Positions 1-8,915 of a stretch of DNA of 46,333 nucleotides are shown here, one piece after another; within the stretch, counting starts at the first letter, position 1; every line of letters begins with the position of its first letter. The stretch is from contig PHBK01000013.1 in assembly GCA_002840565.1 (NCBI GenBank), positions 1 through 46,333 of the forward strand. Direction: 5' to 3'. The notes under the pieces are model-generated. The model did not search any database and was not told where the DNA came from. It saw nothing but the letters and a program-made list of their open reading frames with translations. This stretch comes from Deltaproteobacteria bacterium HGW-Deltaproteobacteria-12. GTDB lineage: Bacteria > Desulfobacterota > Syntrophia > Syntrophales > Smithellaceae. The position numbers and the translations under genes were made by a program.

Positions 1-285
1 ATGTTTCAGCTACTTACATTTTATGATTACACAAGCAATATGGTCGAAAACAATAACCAACTGAACTTATTCACGGATTATTCCGGACAGTAGTGATTGG
101 ATTTATTTTTTTTAAAGAGCGGGGGAGGTGGTATAAAAGTTAGCCGCCTGGTTTAAAAATGTTCAGAGGCCGGAGGTTGCAGGGTGATCACTTGACAGAT
201 TTTACAATCGCAGGTGATCTCCGGAATCAGGCAGCCTAGAACAGACAATGCAGCAAACAAAACATCTGAAAAGGAGGAACAGATT
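1..285. other. Intergenic region upstream of the first solute-binding protein gene
   Basis: No gene is supported here; the reading frame of the downstream gene extends back to an ATG at 214, but that N-terminal part is polar and lies outside the signal peptide. A T-rich stretch near 100-115 and a TTGACA-like hexamer near 193 are present, but I could not pair the latter with a good -10 box. No GG-N10-GC sigma-54 element was found. A Shine-Dalgarno AAGGAGG at 271-277 belongs to the gene starting at 286. Confidence 0.5.
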
Positions 286-1485
286 ATGCTTATCAGTAAA
301 ATTCTTGTAACAATGCTGGTTCCATTAATTGCAGTTTTTCTGGCTGCTACCGAAGGGCAAGCGCAGAAAAAGGGATTTGATGACAAGGAAATAAGAATCG
401 GTTCATGGTCTCCTCAGACGGGACCGGCGGCACCCTGGGGTGCGACTTCGCGAGGTGCTAAACTCCTTTTTGATATGGTTAATGAAGAAGGCGGCATTCA
501 TGGCAGACAGATCCGCTTATTCATTCGCGATGATCAATACAACCCTTCCCAGACCATGGCTGCGGTAAGAGATCTGGTTGACCGGCAGGGTGTTTTGGCT
601 TTTGTGGGCGGCGTCGGTACGACGCCCGCTCTTGCGGTGAGAGGCTATCTTGTGCAGAACAAGATTCCCCTGGTTTCTGTTATGACGGGCGCTGAGAACC
701 TTCACTCGCCTCACGCCCCCTGGATTTGGGCTATGTGGCCGCTGTATGACGATGATGCCTCGGTTATGACGAAGTTTCTTGTGGAAAAGAAAAAATATAA
801 AAAGATCGGCATGCTATATCAGAATGACGATTACGGTCTGGATCCTCTCGCCGCGGTAAAGGATCGTCTGAAAACCTACAACATGGAGCTGGCGATTGCA
901 GTTCCGGTCGAGCCGATCGAAAGGGATCTATCCTCGCAGATTTCCCGGCTCAAGGCGGCGGGCGTAGAGGTGGTGATCGGGTATGTAGCTCCAACACAGG
1001 CGGCCATTGCTCTGAGAAACGCGGTTTCCGTCGGTTTCCATCCGCAGTGGATTCACTCCTACAACCTGACGGACTACGTTTTAATGAACCATATCAGTGA
1101 CGGTTTGTGGGCAAAAGAAAGGGTGATGACGTCAGCGTTCACGGAAGACATCCATGATTGGAGTATACCGAATATGAAAAAATATGCCGATGCCGCAAAA
1201 CGGCTCGCTCCGAACGAACGCTGGGGAATCTTTTACGCAGCCGGTATAGTTGCGGCAGAACCTCTGGTGCAGGCGCTGCGTCAGGTTGGCAGAGATCTGA
1301 GCACGGAAGCCCTCGTAAGAGAACTCAATAACATTAAAAATTTCAAGGGTATCGGTCCGAGAGTAACCTGGAGTGCTACATACCATTTGCCACCGAAGGA
1401 GTTCCGTGTCTGGCAGTGCGGGCCCAAGGGAGAAGTCATCGTGCTGCAGGATTGGACAGTTAATGACAGACCTAAGAAAAGATAG
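286..1485 (+). CDS. LIV-type ABC transporter periplasmic substrate-binding protein
   Basis: Periplasmic receptor that would capture a small organic solute for an ABC importer. The 399-residue product belongs to the Leu/Ile/Val-binding family (Peripla_BP_6 type). It opens with a signal peptide (hydrophobic stretch VTMLVPLIAVFLAA, probable cleavage after GQA) followed by the family's IRIGSWSPQTGP entry motif and the GGIHGRQIRLFIRDDQYNP segment. I chose ATG 286 over the in-frame ATG 214 because AAGGAGG lies 8 nt upstream and the signal peptide begins there. LivG, LivF and an acyl-CoA synthetase follow, so the ligand is more likely a carboxylic acid than an amino acid; that is inference. LivH/LivM permeases for this set are not in the window and may lie upstream of it. 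Confidence 0.9.
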   Translation: MLISKILVTMLVPLIAVFLAATEGQAQKKGFDDKEIRIGSWSPQTGPAAPWGATSRGAKLLFDMVNEEGGIHGRQIRLFIRDDQYNPSQTMAAVRDLVDRQGVLAFVGGVGTTPALAVRGYLVQNKIPLVSVMTGAENLHSPHAPWIWAMWPLYDDDASVMTKFLVEKKKYKKIGMLYQNDDYGLDPLAAVKDRLKTYNMELAIAVPVEPIERDLSSQISRLKAAGVEVVIGYVAPTQAAIALRNAVSVGFHPQWIHSYNLTDYVLMNHISDGLWAKERVMTSAFTEDIHDWSIPNMKKYADAAKRLAPNERWGIFYAAGIVAAEPLVQALRQVGRDLSTEALVRELNNIKNFKGIGPRVTWSATYHLPPKEFRVWQCGPKGEVIVLQDWTVNDRPKKR

Positions 1486-1496
1486 GGCGCTTATTT

Positions 1497-1528
1497 CAGG
1501 GTGCGGCATCTGAAAATGCCGCGCCCTG
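1497..1528 (+). repeat. Intercistronic hairpin after the substrate-binding protein gene
   Basis: CAGGGTGCGGCAT (1497-1509) pairs with ATGCCGCGCCCTG (1516-1528), 13 pairs including one G-U, around a 6-nt loop. There is no T-tract after it. Its position between the receptor gene and the ATPase genes fits an mRNA-stabilising or partial-termination hairpin that allows excess receptor synthesis, as is known for other ABC operons; that role is inferred. Confidence 0.6.
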
Positions 1529-1604
1529 ATTGTCCGGAAAGTGGTTTTTACGACAGAAATGTCACGATACGAATTGAGACTAGAGAAAGAAGGACTTATA
1601 TTTC

Positions 1605-2384
1605 ATGGGCTATTTCAGTGTCGAAAATTTGAACATAAGCTTTGGCGGATTAAAAGCTGTTAATAATATAAGCTTCGGCGTCGAGAAGAATGAAATCTTT
1701 TCCATTATCGGGCCCAATGGATCGGGCAAAACAACCATCTTTAATCTAATCAGCGGCATCTATCGTCCCAACGCAGGGGCTGTCCTGTTAGAGGGTGAGA
1801 ATATGGTTGGTAAAACTCCCGACAGAATAGCAAAAAAAGGGATCGCCCGCACTTTTCAGAACATTGAACTGTTTGCCAATGCCACCGTCATGGATAATCT
1901 GATGCTGGGCAGGCACATCCACATGAAGACGGGCATCTTCGGCGGTGCTTTCATGTTGGGAAAAAGATCTCGTGCTGCCCGCGAGGAGATTGCGCACCGC
2001 GAAAAAGTTGAAAAGATTATTGATTTTCTCGAACTTCAATCTGTCCGTGATCAATTTGTAGGCTCGCTTGCCTATGGCAAGCGCAAGCTGGTAGAGGTAG
2101 GACGGGCACTGGCGCTGGAACCGAAGGTGATGTTGCTCGATGAGCCTTCGGCCGGGATGAACACGGAAGAAAAGGAAGATCTTAACATCTGGATCAAAGA
2201 TATACGGGAAGACTATAATATGACGATTCTGTTAATTGAACATGATATGAACATGATCATGGGCATATCTGATCGCGTTTTTGCCATGAGTCAGGGTCAG
2301 AAAATAGTTCTGGGATCACCTCAAGAGGTACAAAGGCACCCCGAAGTCATCAAAGCCTACCTCGGAGAGGAGGAGACCTTCTGA
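1605..2384 (+). CDS. livG: LIV-type ABC transporter ATP-binding protein (LivG type)
   Basis: One of the two cytoplasmic ATPases that power a LIV-type importer. The 259-residue product has Walker A GPNGSGKTT at about residues 36-44, the LivG-typical GIARTFQNIELF Q-loop region, a degenerate signature LAYGKRKLVEVGRAL, Walker B VMLLDEPSAGM and the H-loop IEHDMNMIMGISDRV. It ends in the usual HPEVIKAYLGEE. The length is normal for LivG. Its TGA overlaps the ATG of the next gene by one base, so the two ATPases are translationally coupled. The ribosome-binding site (AGAAGGAC) is only fair. Confidence 0.93.
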   Translation: MGYFSVENLNISFGGLKAVNNISFGVEKNEIFSIIGPNGSGKTTIFNLISGIYRPNAGAVLLEGENMVGKTPDRIAKKGIARTFQNIELFANATVMDNLMLGRHIHMKTGIFGGAFMLGKRSRAAREEIAHREKVEKIIDFLELQSVRDQFVGSLAYGKRKLVEVGRALALEPKVMLLDEPSAGMNTEEKEDLNIWIKDIREDYNMTILLIEHDMNMIMGISDRVFAMSQGQKIVLGSPQEVQRHPEVIKAYLGEEETF

Positions 2385-3166
2385 TGCTTAAGGTGAAAAA
2401 TATAGAAACCTGGTACGATCTGATTCGAGCGCTTCATGGCATTTCCTTCGAGATCAACAAGGGGGATGTCGTAGCCTTGCTTGGTTCCAACGGCGCCGGA
2501 AAAACTACCACACTCAAAACGATAATGCGGCTGTTCTATGATTTGAAGGAAGAGCAACCGGAAAAAGGTACCATAGAATTTCTGGGGCAGCGCATCGACC
2601 GGAAAGATACCTCCGACATCGTCAAAATGGGCATAGGCTACGTGCCGGAAGGCCGCGAAGTTTTTCCCGAACTTACCGTTCTGGAAAATATTCACATAGG
2701 TGCATATACAAGGAATGATAAAAAAGGAATCCAGAGCGATCTGGAAAATGTCTTCCATCATTTTCCCATTTTGAAAGAAAGAAGTAATCAGCAGGCGGGA
2801 TTGATGAGCGGTGGTGAACAGCAGATGCTCGCCATCGGCCGGGCGTTGATGAGCCGTCCCAAGCTGCTCATGCTCGATGAACCATCGCTGGGGCTGTCGC
2901 CTCTTTTAACAAAAGAAATATTCAGCATTATAAAAAATATTAATGAGAAGGATGGGGTTACAATTCTGCTTGTAGAACAGAATGTTAATATGGCCCTCAA
3001 ATATTCCCATTTTGCCTATTTGCTGGAAAACGGCAGAATCGTCCGCGCTGATAAGCCGCAGGTTCTTCGGGAAGATCAGGATATCAAGGAATTTTACCTG
3101 GGTATCGCTGCGGAACAGTCTGTTAAGGGATACAAGCGCTATCGAAGAAAGGTTCGCTTTCGCTAG
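2384..3166 (+). CDS. livF: LIV-type ABC transporter ATP-binding protein (LivF type) with basic C-terminal tail
   Basis: Second ATPase of the first LIV set, 260 residues. Walker A GSNGAGKTT lies at residues 34-42, the signature is MSGGEQQMLAIGRAL and Walker B is LLMLDEPSLGLSP, followed by LLVEQNVNMAL. Ordinary LivF proteins stop shortly after the FYLG motif; here about 20 residues follow and end in KGYKRYRRKVRFR, a basic/aromatic tail that is also present in the LivF proteins at 17825 and 39292. The start overlaps the livG stop and is served by the GGAGAGGAGG stretch inside livG. An acyl-CoA synthetase gene starts 72 nt downstream. Confidence 0.93.
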   Translation: MLKVKNIETWYDLIRALHGISFEINKGDVVALLGSNGAGKTTTLKTIMRLFYDLKEEQPEKGTIEFLGQRIDRKDTSDIVKMGIGYVPEGREVFPELTVLENIHIGAYTRNDKKGIQSDLENVFHHFPILKERSNQQAGLMSGGEQQMLAIGRALMSRPKLLMLDEPSLGLSPLLTKEIFSIIKNINEKDGVTILLVEQNVNMALKYSHFAYLLENGRIVRADKPQVLREDQDIKEFYLGIAAEQSVKGYKRYRRKVRFR

Positions 3167-3238
3167 TCCGGCCTGCTTTAGGCTTGAAAATACTTCTATA
3201 AAAAGTTTATGTCGATTGTAAAGAGTAAGGGGGAGACA

Positions 3239-5044
3239 ATGGCAATTAATACGTTGCCCAAAGCGTTGTTGAATATAACACAAAAACAGCCCAACCGCGT
3301 TGCCATGAGGAAAAAAGACTTCGGCATCTGGCACGATATTACCTGGGCCGATTATCTGGAAAACGTCAAGCATGTCGCACTTGGCCTGCATGCCCTTGGT
3401 GTGAAATACGGAGAGCATGTGGCGATAATTGGTGAAAACAGGCCGGAGTGGCTCTACTCGGCCCTGGGCATTGTCAGCGCCGGTGGGGCCTGGGTTGGGA
3501 TCTATACGACCAATCCGCCTGCAGAATGTGAATATGTGGTGGGTCATGCCGACGCGGTCGTCTATATCTGCGAGGACGAGGAGCAGTTGGACAAGGCGCT
3601 TGTTTTCCGGGATAAGACCCCGAAACTGCGGAAGCTCATCGTCTGGGAGATGGAAGGCCTCAAGCATTACGAAGATCCCATGCTCATGAGCTTCCAGCAA
3701 CTGCTTGACCTGGGGAAGGAAGAGGATCGTAAGAATCCGGGGCTCTTCCTGCAACTGACCGAACAGGCCCAGCCCCAGGATATCGCCGGCATTATCTATA
3801 CGTCGGGCACAACGGGACCGCCGAAAGGGGCAATGCTTGCCCATGAGGGCTATCTATGGATCGGCAGTGCGGCGCTTCAAGTCATGCCCTCAACCCATGA
3901 TGACGAGACCATTTCTTTTCTGCCCCTCAATCATGTGTATGAACAGATTTACGATATCATGTTACATCTGACTGTAGGGCACATCGTCAACTTTACGGAA
4001 AATACCGATACGGTCATGGCGGATATGCGTGAAGTGTCGCCAACAATGTTTCACGCCGTTCCCAGAATATGGGAAAAATACTACTCCGGGATTGTTCTGA
4101 AAATGGCCGATGCGACATGGCTCAAAAGAAAGCTCTACAAGATTGCCGTAAAGATAGGAACCCAATACAACAACAGGGCGCTGGCCAAAAAACCAGTTCC
4201 CTTTTCTCTCTACCTGGCCTATCATCTGGTATACTTTGTTGTCTTTCGGAAACTCAAGGAGCGTCTTGGCTTTGACCAGGTGCGCTTGGGCGTTTCCGGC
4301 GCCGCCCCCATATCACATGAGATCTTAAAGTTTTTCCAGAGCATCGGGATTCCTATTCGCGAGGGGTATGGCATGACCGAAACCACAGGTATAACCCACA
4401 TGTCGAGCGAAGTGGATTATAAAGTGGGAACTGTCGGCAAGGCATTACCGGGAACGGAAGTCAGAATCGCTGAAGACGGAGAGATCGTCGTAAAGCATCC
4501 CGGTATTTTCAAGGGTTATTATAAAGATGAGGAGCAGACCAAAGAAGTGCTTGTTGACGGTTGGATGCACACCGGCGACGTGGGTGTGATTGACGATGAT
4601 GGTTACCTCAAACTGACTGACCGGAAGAAGGACCTGATCATCACAGCGGGCGGTAAAAACATCGCCCCCCAGTATCTGGAGAATCTTCTGAAATGTTCAC
4701 CCTATATTAACGACTCCGTTGTTATTGGAGACAAACGGAAATTTATAACGGCGCTCATTGTCATCGACGAGGAGAATGTCACCAAATATACTCAGGACAA
4801 AAAAGTGCAATATACGACTTTTGCGTCGATGACGAAAACCGAAGAAGTGATTGAGTTAATCCAGCAGGAAATCAACAAAGTGAATGCGCAAGTGGCGCGT
4901 GTTGAAAACATCAGGAAATTCAAAATACTGGACAAAAAGCTCTATACCGAGGACGGCGAAGTGACCCCGACAATGAAAGTGAAGCGCAAGGCCATCAATG
5001 CGCAGTTCGGCGACGTCATCGAGGAAATGTATCGGGGGGATTAA
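3239..5044 (+). CDS. AMP-forming acyl-CoA synthetase (long-chain FadD15 type), first paralogue
   Basis: Activates a carboxylic acid to its CoA thioester with ATP, via an acyl-adenylate. The 601-residue product has the P-loop YTSGTTGPPKGAM, the GYGMTETTG adenylate motif, WMHTGDVG, the hinge DRKKDLIITAGGKNIAPQ and the C-terminal EVTPTMKVKRK lysine region. Its size and the WLKRKLYKIAVKIG insertion place it with the ~600-residue long-chain group and not the 500-residue short/medium-chain ligases. I prefer ATG 3239 (GGGGGAG 6 nt upstream, N-terminus aligning with the paralogues) over the in-frame ATG at 3209. It lies directly behind livF, suggesting uptake coupled to activation. The substrate cannot be read from the sequence. 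Confidence 0.9.
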   Translation: MAINTLPKALLNITQKQPNRVAMRKKDFGIWHDITWADYLENVKHVALGLHALGVKYGEHVAIIGENRPEWLYSALGIVSAGGAWVGIYTTNPPAECEYVVGHADAVVYICEDEEQLDKALVFRDKTPKLRKLIVWEMEGLKHYEDPMLMSFQQLLDLGKEEDRKNPGLFLQLTEQAQPQDIAGIIYTSGTTGPPKGAMLAHEGYLWIGSAALQVMPSTHDDETISFLPLNHVYEQIYDIMLHLTVGHIVNFTENTDTVMADMREVSPTMFHAVPRIWEKYYSGIVLKMADATWLKRKLYKIAVKIGTQYNNRALAKKPVPFSLYLAYHLVYFVVFRKLKERLGFDQVRLGVSGAAPISHEILKFFQSIGIPIREGYGMTETTGITHMSSEVDYKVGTVGKALPGTEVRIAEDGEIVVKHPGIFKGYYKDEEQTKEVLVDGWMHTGDVGVIDDDGYLKLTDRKKDLIITAGGKNIAPQYLENLLKCSPYINDSVVIGDKRKFITALIVIDEENVTKYTQDKKVQYTTFASMTKTEEVIELIQQEINKVNAQVARVENIRKFKILDKKLYTEDGEVTPTMKVKRKAINAQFGDVIEEMYRGD

Positions 5045-5055
5045 TCTGTCTTAAT

Positions 5056-5090
5056 CTCCTGGGGGAAAAAAGAATTGACATCCCCAGGAG
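5056..5090 (+). terminator. Hairpin after the first transporter/synthetase operon
   Basis: CTCCTGGGG (5056-5064) pairs perfectly with CCCCAGGAG (5082-5090) across a 17-nt A-rich loop, followed by a pyrimidine-rich ACTTCTCTATTATT. It is a plausible weak intrinsic terminator for the operon ending at 5044. The right arm overlaps the spacer of a promoter at 5075-5103, so it may instead be a regulatory structure. Confidence 0.45.
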
Positions 5091-5103
5091 ACTTCTCTAT
5101 TAT
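5075..5103 (+). promoter_or_regulatory. Sigma-70-type promoter for the alcohol dehydrogenase operon
   Basis: TTGACA (5075-5080) and TATTAT (5098-5103) are separated by exactly 17 bp. This is a near-consensus pair, about 100 bp upstream of the start at 5205. Confidence 0.6.
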
Positions 5104-5204
5104 TCCTGCTGTCGGAAAACGATGTCTTAGCCAATCACATTATCAAATTATCAGCATTAACTATACGGTCCCTTTATCGGGGACTTTCATAAAAGGAGGA
5201 CGCT

Positions 5205-6401
5205 ATGAAATATCCAGAAGTCGCGTTTGAACCGTTTTTCAGTTGGGTTTGCCGGCCCCGCATCATGTACTCGCCGGGGTTGCGCAACGAGGTGGGCTTT
5301 GAGATGGCCCAACTGGGAGGAAAGAAGGTCGTTATCTATACCGACAAGGGATTGGTCGATGCCGGGGTGGCTCAGATGGTCATTGACGCTGTCGGGAAAT
5401 CAGAACTGGAACTGGTGGGTGTTTTCGACTCGATTCTCCAGGACGCCCGCATCGACATTATCAACGACGGAGCGCGGTTTTACCGGGAGAAGGGTGCCGA
5501 CTGCATGATTGCTCTGGGCGGCGGAAGCGTCATGGACACAGCCAAGGCGGTAAACATTCTAATTGGCGGCGGGGAAGATGACTTTACACCGCTCGCCGCG
5601 CAGGCCGCTCTTTGGGACGGGGCGAAGCCGCTGCCTCCCCATATCGCTTTCCCGACGACTGCGGGAACCGGCTGCGAGATCACGAACGCCATGGTCGTTC
5701 TGGATGTTGAGGCGCATACCAAGCTCGCGGTTACCCATCCCTACTGCAATTCCGATATCGCCATGCTGGACCCGGAACTCATGGTCAAGCTGCCCGCGAA
5801 GATCACGGCCTTCACGGGGATGGACGCATTGACCCACGCCGTTGAGGGGACGACCTCGAACTCCGCCCAACCGATCAGCGACGCCCTGTGTCTGCATGCC
5901 ATCCGGTTGATTTTTAAATATCTTCCGCTGGCCGTGAAAGAACCGGAAAACATCGATGCCCGGGGGCACATGCTGCTGGCGAGTTGTATCGCTGGGATAG
6001 GGTTTGTCAATAGCCAGACAGGCGCCGTGCATGCCCTGGCGCACGCCCTGGGTGGACAATACGGGATTCCCCACGGTCTGGCCAATGCGATCCTGCTGCC
6101 TCATGTGATGGATTTCAATGTTTCCGAGAAACCAGAGCGGTTTATGATGGTTGCTGATGCCATGGGGGTCCCCGTGGACGGGAAAGATCCCGAGGCTGCT
6201 GGAAGGCTGGCCGTGAAGGCGGTTAAAGACCTCCTCCAAGAGGTCGGCTTGACTCAAACGCTGAAGGATCTCGGCGTTCCTACTGACCGGGAAGCATTAC
6301 AACCACTGGTGGATACTGCCTCGGGGGACAGCCAGATCACCGCTAACCCGCGCTATTGCGAAGAAGAAGATATTATGAATCTGTACTTAAAAGCCCTATA
6401 A
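5205..6401 (+). CDS. Iron-containing alcohol dehydrogenase
   Basis: NAD(P)-dependent group III dehydrogenase that interconverts an alcohol and an aldehyde or ketone. The 398-residue protein shows the nucleotide-binding ALGGGSVMDTAK (about 103-114) and TTAGTGCE (about 151-158). The expected metal ligands are D207 and H211 in GMDALTHAVEG, H276 in HALAHALGG and H290 in GIPHG; these match the D/H/H/H pattern of the FucO family at equivalent spacing. The start has a strong AAAAGGAGG 6 nt upstream. It heads a run with an SCP2-domain protein and an aldehyde:ferredoxin oxidoreductase, so reduction or oxidation of a pathway aldehyde is the likely job. The precise substrate is unknown. Confidence 0.9.
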   Translation: MKYPEVAFEPFFSWVCRPRIMYSPGLRNEVGFEMAQLGGKKVVIYTDKGLVDAGVAQMVIDAVGKSELELVGVFDSILQDARIDIINDGARFYREKGADCMIALGGGSVMDTAKAVNILIGGGEDDFTPLAAQAALWDGAKPLPPHIAFPTTAGTGCEITNAMVVLDVEAHTKLAVTHPYCNSDIAMLDPELMVKLPAKITAFTGMDALTHAVEGTTSNSAQPISDALCLHAIRLIFKYLPLAVKEPENIDARGHMLLASCIAGIGFVNSQTGAVHALAHALGGQYGIPHGLANAILLPHVMDFNVSEKPERFMMVADAMGVPVDGKDPEAAGRLAVKAVKDLLQEVGLTQTLKDLGVPTDREALQPLVDTASGDSQITANPRYCEEEDIMNLYLKAL

Positions 6402-6423
6402 ACTCTAAAAGGAGGAGAACATC

Positions 6424-6843
6424 ATGGAATTTTGGAAAGACGAAGCAGAACCGGTCAAAGCGTTTTTAGCGCTCTTTGAGGCATCGGCCAATGATCCCGA
6501 ACTGGGCGAAGGTTTGAAAAAAGTTAACCAGCTGATCTGGTTTGATTATACCGAAAGCGGTCCCAACTGTTCCTTCTGGGTTGACTCCCGCGGCGGGGAA
6601 CTGAAATACGGAGCGGGGAAACCTTCCGATCAGCCGGACCTGGTCATGAGCCTGTCCGCCGATGACGCCCATCGTTCCTGGTCCGACAAGCTCAATCCGG
6701 TGATGGCCATTACCCGCAAGAAGATCCGCGTGAAGGGTTCGGCGACAGGGCTGCTGAAACTGGCTCCCAAACTGAAAAAGGTCGCCGCCATCTACATGAA
6801 AGTTCTGAAGGAACTGGGCTGGGAAGATAAGATCATTAAGTAA
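6424..6843 (+). CDS. SCP2 sterol-binding domain protein
   Basis: Small (139-residue) soluble protein of the SCP2 fold, which binds acyl-CoAs, fatty acids or sterol-like lipids in a hydrophobic tunnel. Family features seen are the FDYTESGPNCSFWVDSRGGEL strand region (about 41-61), the PDLVMSLSADDAHRSW segment and the KIRVKGSATGLLKLAPKLKKV helix-turn that closes the domain. It lies 22 nt after the alcohol dehydrogenase gene with a strong AAAGGAGGAG site. Stand-alone SCP2 proteins in catabolic operons probably act as acyl-CoA carriers or chaperones; for this one the role is inferred from neighbours. Confidence 0.8.
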   Translation: MEFWKDEAEPVKAFLALFEASANDPELGEGLKKVNQLIWFDYTESGPNCSFWVDSRGGELKYGAGKPSDQPDLVMSLSADDAHRSWSDKLNPVMAITRKKIRVKGSATGLLKLAPKLKKVAAIYMKVLKELGWEDKIIK

Positions 6844-6847
6844 AAAA

Positions 6848-6880
6848 GGCTGAAGGCTGAAGGCTGAGGACTGAGGACTA
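6848..6880 (+). repeat. Short tandem heptad repeat
   Basis: The intergenic stretch consists of GGCTGAA, GGCTGAA, GGCTGA, GGACTGA and GGACT in tandem, that is about four and a half imperfect 7-nt units. It looks like a slippage-prone microsatellite and has no evident coding role. Confidence 0.6.
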
Positions 6881-6974
6881 TCTCCTGTCCTTCGCCTGAA
6901 CGCCTTTGGTAGTATTACTGGAAGCAGAAATGGGACGGATGCAGGCGGCATCCGGATGATTTAAGGAGTGTTTT

Positions 6975-8840
6975 ATGAATGGCAATACGGGGAAAATTGT
7001 CAATGTGGACCTGACGGCGGGGAAGGCAACAGTAGAGACCCTGCCGGAGGAATATTACCGGAAGTATATCGGCGGCAGCGGTCTGGCTGCAAAGCTCTTC
7101 TGGGAACGGGGTGACTTCAAAGCAGATCCCCTGTCCCCGGAGGCGATGCTCCTGTTCATGAACGGTCCTTTTGCGGGCTTGCGTTTGTCCGGGGCAAGCC
7201 GGAACAGTGTGGCCGGTTGTTCGCCGTTGACCGGCCACTGGGGTGATTCCTCCTGCGGCGGTTTTTTTGCTCCGGAGCTGCGGTATGCCGGCTTTGACGG
7301 CCTGATCCTGACGGGAAAGGCGGCCCAGCCTTCCGTGCTCCTGATGGTGGACGACAAAGTCACTCTCGAAGATGGAAGCGCTTACTGGGGAAAGGGAACA
7401 GAGGAAGTTACGCAGGCGCTGAAGGCGAAGTACGGCAAGGACTACCGGACGCTGGTTATCGGACCGGCAGCGGAAAATCTTGTCCGCTACACAATGATCT
7501 TAAACGACGGGCACCATGCAACGGGACGGGCCGGCTTCGGCGCTGTTATGGGGGCGAAGAACCTCAAGGCCATCGTGATCAAGGCGACGAAAAAGGAGAT
7601 GAAGGTCGCCGATCCGGCAGCTTTTGAGGACCTCCGCAAGGACCTCAACGTGCGGATCAAGGAAGCCCTGGCGTCGAATGTTCTCCATGAGAACGGAACG
7701 GCGGCGAATCTGATGGGTGGTGTTTACAGCGGTGACGTTCCGGTCAAGAACTGGACCTCCAATTTCTGGGAGGAAGCGGCTGATGCCCTGACCGGCAGCA
7801 CGCTCACGGACACTTATCTTACCCGCAGGGGCGCCTGCGCTTATTGCGGAATTGCCTGCAAGCGTTATGTGGAGGTAAAAGAGGGACCATTTGCTGTTCC
7901 TGACGGACCGGGTCCCGAATACGAAACAATCGTAGCCTTCGGGACGCTGATCGGATCGATCGATCTGGCGGCTACGTGCAAGGCCGGCCGGGTCTGCAAT
8001 GACCTGGGCCTGGATTCCATTTCAGCGGGCGGAACGATTGCCTGGGCGATGGAAGCCTTCGAGCGGGGCGATCTTACTCTGGATGATACGGGAGGGATCG
8101 AGCTTGTGTGGGGGGACATGGACACAGTGATCAACAAGGTTCTGCCGCTGATTTCCCGGCGGGAGGGAAAGCTGGGCGAGCTTCTGGCGGACGGCAGTTT
8201 GGCGGCGGCCAGGAAGCTCGGCAAAGGGTTGGACTACACCGTTCACAGCAAGGGCATGGAAGCGCCGATGCACGATCCCCGGGGTGGCGGCCACGGCATG
8301 GCATTGACCTATGCAGTGAGCCCGCGCGGTGCCTGCCACGTGGCGGACCCGATGCTCTTCGTGGAGATGGGTTCCCGATATTATCCCGAGATCGGCTTTG
8401 ATTTTATGCTGGAGCCAAAAACGGGGGAGAACAAGGCGGAGGCGGCGGCAATGTCGGTCCCTCTGGGGGCGATCGAGAACAGCGCCTGTTTCTGCCAATT
8501 CGCCGATGCGGAGGTGACGATTCCGGATTGGCTCGCGCTGTTCAACACCGTAGCCGGTTATGGCTGGGAGGCCGGGGATATGATGGCGGCGGGCAAGCGG
8601 GTGTTTTTCCTGAAGCGCCTGATCAATCACCGTTACGGTCTGACAGCGACCGACGATGCTTTGACACCCCGCATGCTGGAACCGGGGAAAGACGGTGAGG
8701 CGGAGGGGTCGCAAGTGGACCTGGAGGCAATGAAGGCGCGCTTCTATGAATTGATGGACATCGATCCGGTCTCGGGCATTCCGACTCCGGCAGCTATGGC
8801 GACGCTGGATATGTCCGGCGAAGCCAATCAGATCCGTTAG
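6975..8840 (+). CDS. aor: Tungsten/molybdenum aldehyde:ferredoxin oxidoreductase
   Basis: Oxidises aldehydes to carboxylic acids with ferredoxin, or reduces acids when ferredoxin is strongly reduced. The 621-residue protein is full length for the family. The N-terminal domain starts with the usual GKIVNVDLTAGK and contains RLSGASRNSVAGCSPLTG. The [4Fe-4S] ligands are visible as C288, C291 and C295 in CAYCGIACK, with C507 (in CFCQF) the best candidate for the fourth. The bis-pyranopterin-binding DPRGGGHGMALTYAVSPRGACH segment is intact. Start choice: ATG 6975 with AAGGAG 7 nt upstream. Together with the upstream alcohol dehydrogenase it would handle an aldehyde intermediate; the aldehyde itself is not identifiable. 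Confidence 0.93.
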   Translation: MNGNTGKIVNVDLTAGKATVETLPEEYYRKYIGGSGLAAKLFWERGDFKADPLSPEAMLLFMNGPFAGLRLSGASRNSVAGCSPLTGHWGDSSCGGFFAPELRYAGFDGLILTGKAAQPSVLLMVDDKVTLEDGSAYWGKGTEEVTQALKAKYGKDYRTLVIGPAAENLVRYTMILNDGHHATGRAGFGAVMGAKNLKAIVIKATKKEMKVADPAAFEDLRKDLNVRIKEALASNVLHENGTAANLMGGVYSGDVPVKNWTSNFWEEAADALTGSTLTDTYLTRRGACAYCGIACKRYVEVKEGPFAVPDGPGPEYETIVAFGTLIGSIDLAATCKAGRVCNDLGLDSISAGGTIAWAMEAFERGDLTLDDTGGIELVWGDMDTVINKVLPLISRREGKLGELLADGSLAAARKLGKGLDYTVHSKGMEAPMHDPRGGGHGMALTYAVSPRGACHVADPMLFVEMGSRYYPEIGFDFMLEPKTGENKAEAAAMSVPLGAIENSACFCQFADAEVTIPDWLALFNTVAGYGWEAGDMMAAGKRVFFLKRLINHRYGLTATDDALTPRMLEPGKDGEAEGSQVDLEAMKARFYELMDIDPVSGIPTPAAMATLDMSGEANQIR

Positions 8841-8874
8841 GGGCAAAAGTTTTTTTCCAGTGCTGGTTGTTTTA

Positions 8875-8910
8875 TCCGGAGGGGATAGAGGGAAAGATAT
8901 CCCCTCCGGA
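8875..8910 (+). terminator. Strong hairpin after the aldehyde oxidoreductase gene
   Basis: A perfect 13-bp stem, TCCGGAGGGGATA (8875-8887) with TATCCCCTCCGGA (8898-8910), encloses a 10-nt purine loop. No T-tract follows, so it may terminate weakly or protect the upstream mRNA end. It ends 5 nt before the ABC-ATPase remnant. Confidence 0.6.
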
Positions 8911-8915
8911 GTCAG

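Noticed and set aside
6848..6880. Tandem heptads as a CRISPR or regulatory array
   Set aside because: The units are only 7 nt, contiguous and imperfect, without spacers; this is a simple-sequence repeat.
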